Shown piece after piece: positions 24,846 to 32,690 of a stretch of DNA of 64,000 nucleotides. Below the pieces are notes generated by a model. The model saw only the letters and a program-made list of their open reading frames with translations, did no database searches and was not told the origin of the DNA. Location of the stretch: NCBI GenBank assembly GCA_944380295.1, contig CALWHE010000003.1, positions 32,057 to 96,056 of the forward strand, written 5' to 3'. Source of the stretch: an uncultured Christensenellaceae bacterium (GTDB lineage: Bacteria; Bacillota; Clostridia; Christensenellales; UBA3700). Each line of letters opens with the position of its first letter. Position 1 is the first letter of the stretch. Position numbers and translations under genes: made by a program.

Positions 24846-24898
24846 TTGCCAAGCGCGCACGCATAGTATATAATATCGTATGGTTAGTTAAGGCTAAC
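24846..24898 (+). promoter_or_regulatory. feoA promoter with iron-regulator-like operator
   Basis: TTGCCA (24846-24851), 17 bases, TATAAT (24869-24874), then the inverted repeat GTTAG-ttaagg-CTAAC at 24883-24898. The same architecture is seen at 25365. Confidence 0.75.
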
Positions 24899-24909
24899 GG
24901 GAGGTGCGT

Positions 24910-25122
24910 ATGCCCATAATGCTCGCCCCGGTGGGGCAAAAGGTGAAGATAGTGGCAATGTCTTTGGACGCGGAGGTGAAAAAACGCCTCACGGACATCG
25001 GCGTTGCCGTGGGCGCGGACGTGGAAGTGATCTCCAATTCGGGCGGCAACCTGGTCTTGGACGTCTTGGGAGTGCGCGTGGCGCTGAACAGGGACGTGGC
25101 GATGAAGATCCGCGTAGCATAA
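24910..25122 (+). CDS. feoA: FeoA domain protein
   Basis: A 70-residue SH3-like FeoA domain: MPIMLAPVGQKVKIVAMSLD at the start, RLTDIGVAVGADVEVIS in the centre, and VRVALNRDVAMKIRV at the end. FeoA proteins assist FeoB in ferrous iron uptake at the cytoplasmic face of the membrane. It has its own promoter and operator, is 280 bp upstream of a second feoA, and is followed by no obvious terminator. The ATG at 24910 has GGGAGG upstream; a GTG at 24904 is an alternative. Confidence 0.9.
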   Translation: MPIMLAPVGQKVKIVAMSLDAEVKKRLTDIGVAVGADVEVISNSGGNLVLDVLGVRVALNRDVAMKIRVA

Positions 25123-25325
25123 ACGTTCCGCATATCGTCAGAGCGCGGAAACCGAGGGCGGCAAGATCGCAATGGAGCAAGCGCGGACGGGTGCGCCAGC
25201 CGAGGGAAAACGGCAAAACGCAATTCAAGAGCCGCTCCGTATATCGTCAGAGCGCGGAAAAACGCAAAAGCCGCGGCGCAAAACATCCGCAAGGCAAAAA
25301 AAATAAAAATCATCGGTAAAAACGC

Positions 25326-25380
25326 TTGACAAAAGTTAAGCACACTTAATATAATGTGTCCGTAGTTAAGCAAGATTAAC
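25326..25380 (+). promoter_or_regulatory. feoA-feoB promoter with two iron-regulator-like operators
   Basis: TTGACA (25326-25331), 18 bases, TATAAT (25350-25355). TTAAG-caca-CTTAA (25336-25349) fills the spacer and GTTAA-gcaaga-TTAAC (25365-25380) lies just after the -10. Both suit repression by a DtxR/IdeR-type regulator. The 200 bp before it (25123-25325) contains an imperfect direct repeat with CATATCGTCAGAGCGCGGAA. Confidence 0.8.
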
Positions 25381-25402
25381 ATCTGCGGACAAAGGAGAGG
25401 TT

Positions 25403-25642
25403 ATGGAAAAGGTGCTCAAAGATCTCAAACCGGGAGAAGAAGGCGTGGTGAAGCGCGTGGGCGGCGACGGCGCGGTGCGGCGCAGGCTGTTCGACATGGG
25501 CGTTACGCCGGGCGCGCCGGTGAAGATGCGCAAGGTGGCGCCGCTGGGCGACCCGATGGAGGTGACTTTGCGCGGTTATGAGCTGACGCTGCGCAAAAAC
25601 GAAGCGGAAAACGTGCTGGTGGAAATGCAGGATAAGGCTTAA
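25403..25642 (+). CDS. feoA: FeoA, second copy
   Basis: A 79-residue FeoA domain: LKDLKPGEEGVVKRVGGDGA, RRRLFDMGVTPGAPVKMRKV, GDPMEVTLRGYELTLRKNEA. This is the more typical of the two FeoA copies, and lies 42 bases ahead of feoB in the same operon. It binds FeoB or its G domain and promotes Fe2+ import. AAAGGAGAGG precedes the ATG. Confidence 0.95.
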   Translation: MEKVLKDLKPGEEGVVKRVGGDGAVRRRLFDMGVTPGAPVKMRKVAPLGDPMEVTLRGYELTLRKNEAENVLVEMQDKA

Positions 25643-25684
25643 CGTAAAAGCGCCGCGCCCCGTGCGCGGAAAAAGGAGGTATAT

Positions 25685-27940
25685 ATGTTGAAACTTGCGC
25701 TTGCGGGAAATCCCAACTGCGGCAAGACAACGCTGTTCAACGCCTTGACGGGCAGCACCGCTTATGTGGGCAACTGGCCGGGCGTGACGGTGGAGAAGCG
25801 AGAGGGCAAATATAAAAAAGCCGGGCAGCCGATAAACGTGGTGGATCTGCCGGGCATATATTCGCTTTCTCCCTATTCGCCGGAAGAGGTGGTATCGCGC
25901 AACTATCTGCTGGACGAAAAGCCGGACGTGATAGTAAACATTCTGGACGCCACCAACTTGGAGCGCAACCTGTATCTGACCACGCAGATCTTGGAAACGG
26001 ACAGACCGGTGGTGATCGCGCTCAACATGATGGACGAAGTGGAGCGCCGCGGCGACAAGATAGACGCGGCGGAGCTTTCCCGGCGTCTGGGCGTGCCGGT
26101 GACGGAGATCAGCGCGCTGCGCGGCAAGGGCATACACGAGCTGATGAAGGTGGCGCAGGAGGCGGCGAAAAAGCCGCGCGCGGCTTTCAGCGTGCTGCAA
26201 GAAGGGGAGCTGGCGCCCGCGGTGGAGGCGGCGCGCAAGCTGTTGGAAACGCACGGCACGGACAATCCGCTCTTCCATGCGATCAAACTGCTGGAAGGGG
26301 ACGAATTGGAGGTGAAAAACCACCCCGACGAGGCGGGCGAGCTGGAAGAGATACGCAAGCGCTGTCAGAACGAAACCTTCGGCGACGACTTCGAGGCGCT
26401 CACCGCGGACGCCAGGTATAAATACATAACGCAAAATCTGGCGAGCGTGCAGCACAAAGCCGAACGCAAAGAAAAGCTCACGCGCAGTGACAAGATAGAC
26501 AAGGTGCTCACCAGCCGCATTTGGGGCATACCCATTTTTGTGGCGATGATGTTTTTGATCTTCCACCTCACCTTTGCGGAGGACTTTTTGTATCTGAACA
26601 CCTTTTACGGCGTGAGCGTGCAGGGCTGGGAAACCTGGTGGGAGCCGGGCAGCTATATGATAGACGGCGGTATCCCTTCCCCCGGCGTGCTGTTGCAGTC
26701 ATGTCTTATCTGGTGCACAGACAGCCTCTCCGCCTTGGCGGCAAGCGGGCTGGCAAACGCGCCGGCATGGGTATCTTCACTCATCTGCGACGGCGTGCTG
26801 GCGGGCGTGTTTAGCGTGCTCTCCTTCCTGCCGCAGATAGCGCTTTTGTTCCTCTTCCTCTCCATTTTGGAAGACAGCGGTTACATGGCGCGCGTGGCGT
26901 TCATCATGGACAGGATCTTCCGCAAATTCGGACTTTCCGGCAAATCCTTCCTGCCGCTGCTGATGGGCTTCGGGTGCAGCGTGCCCGCCATCATGGCGTC
27001 AAGGACGTTGGAACACGACAAAGAGCGGCAGATGACCATTTACATGACCCCCTGGTTCTCCTGCACCGCCAAGATGCCCATCTATACGGCGATCGCCGCG
27101 GCGGTGTTTGTGGGCAATGACGACCTTGTGGTCTTCGGCATGTATATGCTGGGTATGGTCTGCGCCATTCTGGGCGCGCTGTTGCTACGCAACACCGTGT
27201 TCCGCGGTCAGACGGCGCCCTTCATCATGGAGCTGCCCGCTTACCACCTGCCTCAGGCAAAATCACTTTTTGTCCACCTCTGGGACAAAGTGAAAAAATA
27301 TGTTGTTAGGGCGGCAACCATCATAGCCGCGTCCACCATAGTGCTGTGGTTCGTGTCCAACTTTGATTGGAGTTATCACATGGTGGGCAGCATAGAAGAC
27401 AGCATCATCCACGACATCGGCAGTCTGGTGGCTTGGATATTCTATCCGCTCGGCTTTGCGCACGGCGCTTACGGCTGGGTGTTCGTGGTGGCGGCGATCA
27501 CCGGACTCATCGCCAAAGAAGAGGTGGTGTCCACCCTCACGGTGCTGGGCATAGCCGTGGGCAAATTGGCGGAAGACGCGGCGGAAGCCACGGCGATAGA
27601 AACGCTCTTTACCGTGTCCGGCATCAGCTCTCCCGCGGTGATAGCCTTCATGGCGTTCAACCTGCTGGCGATCCCCTGCTTTGCGGCGGTGGGCGCGGCG
27701 CGCGCGGAACTGGGCAAGGGCAGAGGCTTCAAAGGCGCGCTGCTGTGGTGGACGGCTTCGGCTTACGTGGTGTCTATGCTGATCTACCTTATCGGCAGCT
27801 ATTGGTGGACGGTGTTCATCTTTGCGGCTCTGGCGGCAGCGGCAACGGCGCTGATAGTTTTGTGGAACAAGGGAAAGATAAAACTGCCCGCACGCGGCAA
27901 AAAAGCCGCGCAAGAGGGCGGCGATAAAAAAGCCTCCTGA
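25685..27940 (+). CDS. feoB: Ferrous iron transporter FeoB
   Basis: A 751-residue Fe2+ importer. The N-terminal G domain has G1 GNPNCGKTTLFNALTG, G3 VVDLPGIYSLSPYSPEE and G4 ALNMMDE. A helical GDI-like linker follows (to about residue 270), then the membrane part with two Gate motifs (LLMGFGCSVPAIMASRT and PCFAAVGAAR) and about ten hydrophobic segments. The C-terminus is Lys-rich. It is co-transcribed with the second feoA and a Cys-rich membrane peptide, under an operator-bearing promoter. Confidence 0.98.
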   Translation: MLKLALAGNPNCGKTTLFNALTGSTAYVGNWPGVTVEKREGKYKKAGQPINVVDLPGIYSLSPYSPEEVVSRNYLLDEKPDVIVNILDATNLERNLYLTTQILETDRPVVIALNMMDEVERRGDKIDAAELSRRLGVPVTEISALRGKGIHELMKVAQEAAKKPRAAFSVLQEGELAPAVEAARKLLETHGTDNPLFHAIKLLEGDELEVKNHPDEAGELEEIRKRCQNETFGDDFEALTADARYKYITQNLASVQHKAERKEKLTRSDKIDKVLTSRIWGIPIFVAMMFLIFHLTFAEDFLYLNTFYGVSVQGWETWWEPGSYMIDGGIPSPGVLLQSCLIWCTDSLSALAASGLANAPAWVSSLICDGVLAGVFSVLSFLPQIALLFLFLSILEDSGYMARVAFIMDRIFRKFGLSGKSFLPLLMGFGCSVPAIMASRTLEHDKERQMTIYMTPWFSCTAKMPIYTAIAAAVFVGNDDLVVFGMYMLGMVCAILGALLLRNTVFRGQTAPFIMELPAYHLPQAKSLFVHLWDKVKKYVVRAATIIAASTIVLWFVSNFDWSYHMVGSIEDSIIHDIGSLVAWIFYPLGFAHGAYGWVFVVAAITGLIAKEEVVSTLTVLGIAVGKLAEDAAEATAIETLFTVSGISSPAVIAFMAFNLLAIPCFAAVGAARAELGKGRGFKGALLWWTASAYVVSMLIYLIGSYWWTVFIFAALAAAATALIVLWNKGKIKLPARGKKAAQEGGDKKAS

Positions 27941-28069
27941 CGCGCTTGCCTCCACCCGGGCAAGGCGTTACCCGCCGGCGGTTTGCCGGCATTATTACCC
28001 GGCTGTCCGCGCCTCGTGGCGCGGGCGGTCCGAGCAAAGCTCCGGCAGAGCCGGAGGAAGGAGCAAAAT

Positions 28070-28291
28070 ATGAGCGCGATAGAGATAGTGGTCATCATAG
28101 CGGCGGTTTTGTTCGTGGCGGCGGTAACGGCGGTTTCGTTGTGGCGCAAAAAGCACGGCAAGGGCGGCTGTTCCGCCTGCGGCGGTTGCAGCGCCTGCGC
28201 CAAGGCGGCGGAAAAGGCGCGGGAAAAAGAGGGCGCCTGCGGCGGGAATTGCTCCGGCTGTCCCGGCTGCGGCGGCAGACCGCGCGAATAA
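28070..28291 (+). CDS. FeoB-associated Cys-rich membrane protein
   Basis: A 73-residue protein: one hydrophobic helix (residues 3-23, AIEIVVIIAAVLFVAAVTAV), a basic stretch WRKKHGKGG, then CSACGGCSACAKA and CGGNCSGCPGCGG. This matches the small FeoB-associated Cys-rich proteins found after feoB in Firmicutes, thought to help FeoB, perhaps by binding iron or sensing redox state. GGAGGAAGGAGC precedes the ATG at 28070. Confidence 0.92.
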   Translation: MSAIEIVVIIAAVLFVAAVTAVSLWRKKHGKGGCSACGGCSACAKAAEKAREKEGACGGNCSGCPGCGGRPRE

Positions 28292-28328
28292 AAGAGAACG
28301 GCTATACGATAATACTCCATATATGGGA

Positions 28329-28360
28329 AGCGTCCGGCACTGCCGGGCGTTTTCTTTTGT
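28329..28360 (+). terminator. Terminator of the feo operon
   Basis: CGTCCGGCA-c-TGCCGGGCG followed by TTTTCTTTT. From 28361 to 28539 no gene is seen. Confidence 0.78.
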
Positions 28361-28539
28361 GCAAAAGCGGCGCGGCAGGCGGCAAAAGCGCCCCGGCTGT
28401 GGCAAATGCGGCGCGGATGCGGCAAAGGCGGCGGAAAAATTCTTTGATTCGGCTTAAATTCTTAAATATGCGGGCTATACGCGCGGGCGCGATATTGACA
28501 AATATGCTCATCGGTGATAAGATAATGGCGTATTAAGCA

Positions 28540-29345
28540 GATGAATTGTCAAACTAAGTGCAACACTTTGCGAGATTTTATTGGAACAAATCTTGCGGTG
28601 TTCGGAAATGCAAAACTTTCTTTGGCCTGGCGTTGATCAACGCCAGATTTTTTTTCAGAGTCGCGGGACTGACCCGAGAAAGATTCCTGCCTTTCGGGTA
28701 AAACTCCCGCAGCAGTCCGTTCAGGTTCTCGTTCGTTCCTTTTTGCCATGCGCAATACGGATCGGCAAAATACATATCGCATTGCAGCGCTTTCTCTATC
28801 TCTCTCCAACAGGCGAACTCGCTCCCTCGGTCGCAGGTGATCGTCTTTACCGCTTCTTTGGGAAACTTGGAAAGCACCTCTATGATTGCTTTCGCCATCG
28901 TTTCTCCTTTTCTGTCAGGGATCTTCACGGCGATATAGTATCTCGTCTTTCTCTCCGCGAGCGTGGCAAAACACGCTTTGCTTTTCCCTTGCCCGGACAC
29001 CACCGTGTCCGCTTCCCAATGCCCGAATTCTTTGCGGTTGTATACGCTCTTATCCCGTTTGCGTATGCTTTTCCCGGTCGTGAACCTTCCGCCGTTCCCT
29101 AACCGCTTCCGCGTTTTCCCTTTCCTGCGTAGGTTTTTAAGGGTGGAGCGAAGATACCTTTCGTCTATCCAACGATAAATGGTTTTGAATGACGGCATCT
29201 TCATCCGGCATGGCGTTTTGGAGATCTGTTCGGGTGACCACGTTTGCGACAGCTTCTCGTCTATGTAATCCAACACCTCTTTACCACAGATTTGTATGAA
29301 CTCCTTTTTTTCTCTCAACTGTTGCACTTAATAGTATAATTCACC
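28540..29345 (-). mobile_element. Short IS30-family insertion sequence
   Basis: About 806 bp bounded by 26-bp imperfect inverted repeats (28540-28565 and 29320-29345; about 20 matches, sharing TAAGTGCAACA and TGAATT). A typical IS30 element is over 1 kb. The flanks share TATTAA (28531-28536 and about 29348-29353), a possible remnant of target duplication. Confidence 0.82.
28578..29327 (-). CDS. IS30-family transposase lacking the N-terminal HTH region
   Basis: A 249-residue transposase. The DDE catalytic set is complete: HWEADTVV (Asp), TCDRGSEFA (Asp) and WQKGTNENLNGLLREFYPKG (Glu). The family's N-terminal 70-80 residues (two HTH motifs binding the inverted repeat) are absent; the protein starts at the segment that precedes WSPEQI in full-length members. 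The start codon is a GTG inside the terminal inverted repeat, with an in-frame stop directly before it. Catalysis may be intact but self-directed mobility is doubtful. Confidence 0.88.
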   Translation of the reverse strand: MQQLREKKEFIQICGKEVLDYIDEKLSQTWSPEQISKTPCRMKMPSFKTIYRWIDERYLRSTLKNLRRKGKTRKRLGNGGRFTTGKSIRKRDKSVYNRKEFGHWEADTVVSGQGKSKACFATLAERKTRYYIAVKIPDRKGETMAKAIIEVLSKFPKEAVKTITCDRGSEFACWREIEKALQCDMYFADPYCAWQKGTNENLNGLLREFYPKGRNLSRVSPATLKKNLALINARPKKVLHFRTPQDLFQ

Positions 29346-29472
29346 TTTATTAAACAGCGCCGAATATATATAATATATTCGGCACATAAGAGTGCAAATT
29401 TTTTTGCGCAAGAATAAGGCTGTCAAAGGGAAGGGCAGGGCGGCGTTTTTGCGTTTGTTGCCGCCCTAGCAA

Positions 29473-30861
29473 TCATAATTTTGCCACTTTGTAGCCCTCT
29501 TTGGTGTCTGTCACGCCATAGCCCAGCTCGCTTATGCGTGCGCGCAACGCGTCTGCTTTTGCCCAATCGCGGGCGGCTTTGGCGGCTTTTCTCTGCTCGC
29601 AAAGTTCAAGTATCTCCGCGGGGACGTCTTCCTGCTCTTCCTGCGCCGGCTGCGCCTTGTCAAGGGAAAGTCCCAAAACTTTGTCGAATTCCAAAACGGC
29701 TTCATAGATCTCGCGGCAGGGCTTTTCTTTGATCATCGTCCACAAAATGCCCAAAGCCAAGGGCACGTTCAGATCGTCGTCCACCGCCTCTTTGAATTGC
29801 GCCAAATATCTCTCCGCCGCGCTCTTGTCGCCGCAGGCGGGCGCGCTCTTGTGCTTGAACACCTGCGTGAGCAGGCGGGCGTATGCCGCCTTTGCCGCGT
29901 CCAAGCCCTCAAAGGTGAAGTTCAATTTTTTGCGATAATGCGTGTTGAGGCAGAAATAGCGGAAGTCAAGCGCCTTGTAGCCGCGCTCTTCCAGGTCCGC
30001 GATGCGGTATGTGTTGCCCAAAGACTTGGACATCTTGCCGCCGTCTACCAGCATAAATTCGCCGTGCACCCAATAATTCACGCTCTTTTCGCCCGTGAGC
30101 GCCTCGTTTTGCGCGATCTCGTTCTCGTGGTGCACGGGTATGTGATCCACGCCGCCCGTGTGTATGTCAAATGGCATGCCCAAATATTTCAAGCTCATGG
30201 CACTGCACTCTATGTGCCAGCCGGGATAACCCATGCCCCAGGGGCTTTCCCATTGCATGATGTGCTCCGGCTCCGCCTTTTTCCACAGCGCAAAGTCCGC
30301 CGGGTGCCGCTTTTGGCTGTTCACCTCCACGCGCGCGCCCGCTTGTTGCTCTTCCAGATTCAAACGCGAAAGTTTGCCGTATGCGGGGAATTTGCCTATG
30401 TCAAAATATATGCCGTCGTCTATCTCGTAGCCGTATCCCTTGTCCACCAGCTTTTGCACATAATCTATCATCTCCTTGATGTGGTCGGTGGCTTTGGCGA
30501 TTATCTCCGGCTTGCCGATGTTAAGCGCGGCAAGATCTTTGAAAAATACGTCCGTGTAAAACGCCGCTATCTCCCAGGGCGACTTTTTTTGCTCGCGCGA
30601 GGCTTTTTGCATCTTGTCCTCGCCCTCGTCGCCGTCGGAGAGCAAATGCCCCACATCCGTGATGTTCATCACGCCTTTGAGCTTGTAGCCGTCATATTTC
30701 AAAGTGCGGCGGAACAAGTCCATGAATATATACGTGCGCAAATTGCCGATGTGCGCATAATTGTATACCGTGGGTCCGCAGCTATACATATAAGCCTTGC
30801 CTTGACGTATCGGCACAAATTCCTCTTTTTGCCTGCTCAACGTGTTGTATATCTTCAACAT
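29473..30861 (-). CDS. cysS: Cysteinyl-tRNA synthetase
   Basis: A 462-residue class I synthetase. Signature HIGN is in YNYAHIGNLRTYIFMD near residue 40 and KMSKS is in GGKMSKSLGNT near 270. Zn ligands are visible as CGPTVYN, HIECSAM and HHENE. It charges tRNA-Cys in the cytoplasm. It is the second gene after cysE (12-base gap), and both lie downstream of a Cys T-box leader, so the synthetase and cysteine synthesis share control by uncharged tRNA-Cys. No clear terminator was seen after it; a CGGCAACAAAC...GCCG hairpin near 29440 lacks a U-tract. Confidence 0.97.
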   Translation of the reverse strand: MLKIYNTLSRQKEEFVPIRQGKAYMYSCGPTVYNYAHIGNLRTYIFMDLFRRTLKYDGYKLKGVMNITDVGHLLSDGDEGEDKMQKASREQKKSPWEIAAFYTDVFFKDLAALNIGKPEIIAKATDHIKEMIDYVQKLVDKGYGYEIDDGIYFDIGKFPAYGKLSRLNLEEQQAGARVEVNSQKRHPADFALWKKAEPEHIMQWESPWGMGYPGWHIECSAMSLKYLGMPFDIHTGGVDHIPVHHENEIAQNEALTGEKSVNYWVHGEFMLVDGGKMSKSLGNTYRIADLEERGYKALDFRYFCLNTHYRKKLNFTFEGLDAAKAAYARLLTQVFKHKSAPACGDKSAAERYLAQFKEAVDDDLNVPLALGILWTMIKEKPCREIYEAVLEFDKVLGLSLDKAQPAQEEQEDVPAEILELCEQRKAAKAARDWAKADALRARISELGYGVTDTKEGYKVAKL

Positions 30862-30873
30862 TTCTCCGCTCCT

Positions 30874-31518
30874 TTATTCTTCGTCCGCTTTATCTTTGGC
30901 GGCGCCCGCCGCACGATGTTCCAGCCTGTCTATGCGCTCGCGTAAACGCCTTATCTCTTCTTGTATCGGGTCGGGCAGCTGCTGGCTCTGCTCGTCTACG
31001 CGCTTGTCTTTTTGCTTGACTATGCGCCCCGGCACGCCCACCACCGTGCTGTGCGGCGGCACGTCTTTCAAAACCACGCTCCCCGCGCCCACCTTGCTGT
31101 GCGCGCCCACCGTGATCGGACCCAGCACCTTGGCGCCCGCAGAGATCATCACCCCTTCTTCTATCGTGGGGTGGCGCTTGCCCGTGTCTTTGCCCGTGCC
31201 GCCCAGCGTCACGCCTTGATATATCAGCACGTCGCGCCCGACCACCGCCGTTTCGCCTATCACCACGCCCACGCCGTGATCGATGAACACGCCGCCTTCT
31301 ATCTGCGCGGCAGGGTGGATGTCCACGCCCGTCAGCCTGCGCGTGCGCGCCGAGATGAACTGCGCCAAGCCTTTCATTCCGTGCGTGTAAAACCAGTGCG
31401 CGCGGCGGTGGCGGAAGAGCGCGCGAAAACCGCCGTATGTGAAAAACACTTCCAGCTTGCTGCGCGCGGCGGGATCTTTTGCCATTGCCGCATTCAGATC
31501 GTCTTTTATTTTGCCCAT
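30874..31518 (-). CDS. cysE: Serine O-acetyltransferase
   Basis: A 214-residue SAT with N-terminal helices and a left-handed beta-helix of hexapeptide repeats: IHPAAQIEGGVFIDHGVGVV, IGETAVVGRDVLIYQGVTLGGTGK (active-site loop) and TIEEGVMISAGAKVLGPITV. It makes O-acetylserine from serine and acetyl-CoA, the first step of cysteine synthesis. The ATG at 31518 follows GAGGTGAAT. The C-terminus is a charged helix (REEIRRLRERIDRLEH-like), longer than in E. coli. It heads the cysE-cysS operon. Confidence 0.96.
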   Translation of the reverse strand: MGKIKDDLNAAMAKDPAARSKLEVFFTYGGFRALFRHRRAHWFYTHGMKGLAQFISARTRRLTGVDIHPAAQIEGGVFIDHGVGVVIGETAVVGRDVLIYQGVTLGGTGKDTGKRHPTIEEGVMISAGAKVLGPITVGAHSKVGAGSVVLKDVPPHSTVVGVPGRIVKQKDKRVDEQSQQLPDPIQEEIRRLRERIDRLEHRAAGAAKDKADEE

Positions 31519-31529
31519 ATTCACCTCAT

Positions 31530-31745
31530 AAAAAAACGGACGCGTCCTTTTTTCAAAGACGCATCCGCGCGGTCCCACTTTGATTGAACGGCAAATGCCG
31601 CCCCTCTCTTCGGCAGATAACGGTGCCCCCGTGCGGCATTTCCTCCGCAAGCGCCGCGCCCGCACTTCACGCTTTTTACTCGGGGCGGCTTTCAGCCGGC
31701 GACCACCCCTCTCTGGGAGATATTAACGCTACTCTTGACGCGTAA
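31530..31745 (-). promoter_or_regulatory. T-box riboswitch (Cys) for cysE-cysS
   Basis: On the minus strand the leader has Stem I features (GAGAGGGGTGGTCGCCGGCT, GAGTA), a GTGAAGTGC segment whose TGC (31664-31662) is the likely Cys specifier codon, the T-box AAAGTGGGACCGCG (31581-31567), and a terminator GGATGCGTC...GACGCGTCC with seven Us (31567-31530). Uncharged tRNA-Cys should favour the antiterminator and open the operon. Confidence 0.95.
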
Positions 31746-31766
31746 GCCTTATTGTTATGTGTATGA

Positions 31767-31795
31767 ATTATAGCAAGAAAGAGTGCGGTTGTCAA
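31767..31795 (-). promoter_or_regulatory. Promoter of the cysE-cysS operon
   Basis: On the minus strand TTGACA (31795-31790), 17 bases, TATAAT (31772-31767). Foldback element copy 3 begins 12 bp upstream of the -35. Confidence 0.92.
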
Positions 31796-31806
31796 GTATT
31801 TTTTTC

Positions 31807-31972
31807 TGCCGGGCAGGCGCTATACGGGCACGCAGTAGGGCGCGGCTTTACGCACATCTTTGGACGGCGGGGGCTTGACAATACCGCAAGAGTATTGCCT
31901 GCGCCCCCGCCGTCCAAACCTGCACGCAAATCCATCGCTCTCCTGCGCACCCTTAATAGCGCCTGCCCGGCA
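31807..31972. repeat. Foldback element, copy 3
   Basis: TGCCGGGCAGGCGCT (31807-31821) and AGCGCCTGCCCGGCA (31958-31972) are perfect inverted repeats. The inner palindrome is GGACGGCGGGGGC...GCCCCCGCCGTCC. Sequence beyond the right arm (ATTAATAGT...TATCGTTATAA) is shared with copy 1, so the unit may be longer than its inverted repeats. Confidence 0.92.
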
Positions 31973-32029
31973 TTAATAGTTATTGGAAACAGCATATCGT
32001 TATAAACCGGCAAGTATGACCTGCGTCCC

Positions 32030-32295
32030 CGCCGAACAAAATCAATAAGCGTAAGCGATGTTCGGCGGCGCAGAACGTGAAATTTTTCGGCAGATATAGC
32101 GGTTGCGTAAGCGCCGCGTTTACTCTGCCGAAAAGTGAAATGTTTTTGCCAACGAGTTGGCAAAACGTGAAATGTGCCCTCAAACCGCAAGCGACGAGAG
32201 GGCACGTGAAATGTCCGCTCGTCCAGCCGTGCACGGCACGGCGCATCGCGGACGTGGCGGCTGCCTGCGGCGCTATTAGAGTATAATGCTGCACC
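32030..32295 (+). repeat. GTGAAAT hairpin array, copy 7
   Basis: Hairpin 1 is CGCCGAACA...TGTTCGGCG, but the ATGTCCTGCG head is replaced by sequence from the preceding foldback unit. Hairpin 2 has changed arms (TTTTTCGGCAGA...TCTGCCGAAAA instead of TTTTTGCGCAGA...TCTGCTGCGCAAAA). Hairpins 3-5 are as usual. Confidence 0.9.
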
Positions 32296-32597
32296 CGGAG
32301 CGCGGGGCGGCAGCGTGACGCTGCACCCTTGATATGCCTTGATGTAACTTGTTCGTTTTTCCGGCTAATCTCTTCGCAATACTTACGCAATAAAGCGCGG
32401 GCAGCGTGACGCTGCACCCTTATTTCCCGAATACATGGTTGTGTGAATGGTCATGCCGTTAGCATCATTATATACCAAACAAATATCAGTGCGAAAAACC
32501 TCGATTACCGATAGTTCCGTTACTGCGAAGCATATCAAGGATGCAGCGTCACGCTGCTACGGAGCATATCAAGGGTGCAGCGTCACGCTGCTTTTGC
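32296..32597. repeat. REP-like palindromes and inverted composite repeat
   Basis: GGCAGCGTGACGCTGCACCC at about 32306 and GGGCAGCGTGACGCTG at about 32398; reversed units GCAGCGTCACGCTGC at about 32544 and 32577. The stretch 32430-32560 is an inverted copy of 13390-13560. No gene is seen. Confidence 0.85.
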
Positions 32598-32651
32598 AAT
32601 AATTTCTCCGCGTTTTGACGATCTCCTTGCAAGGCTTGTCGATCGCTTTGT

Positions 32652-32680
32652 TTGACATTTATATCGCAAGCGGTTATAAT
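32652..32680 (+). promoter_or_regulatory. Consensus promoter giving a near-leaderless mRNA
   Basis: TTGACA (32652-32657), 17 bases, TATAAT (32675-32680). The ATG at 32691 is only ten bases past the -10, so the 5' leader would be a few bases, with no Shine-Dalgarno site. Confidence 0.85.
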
Positions 32681-32690
32681 ATCTTACGAT

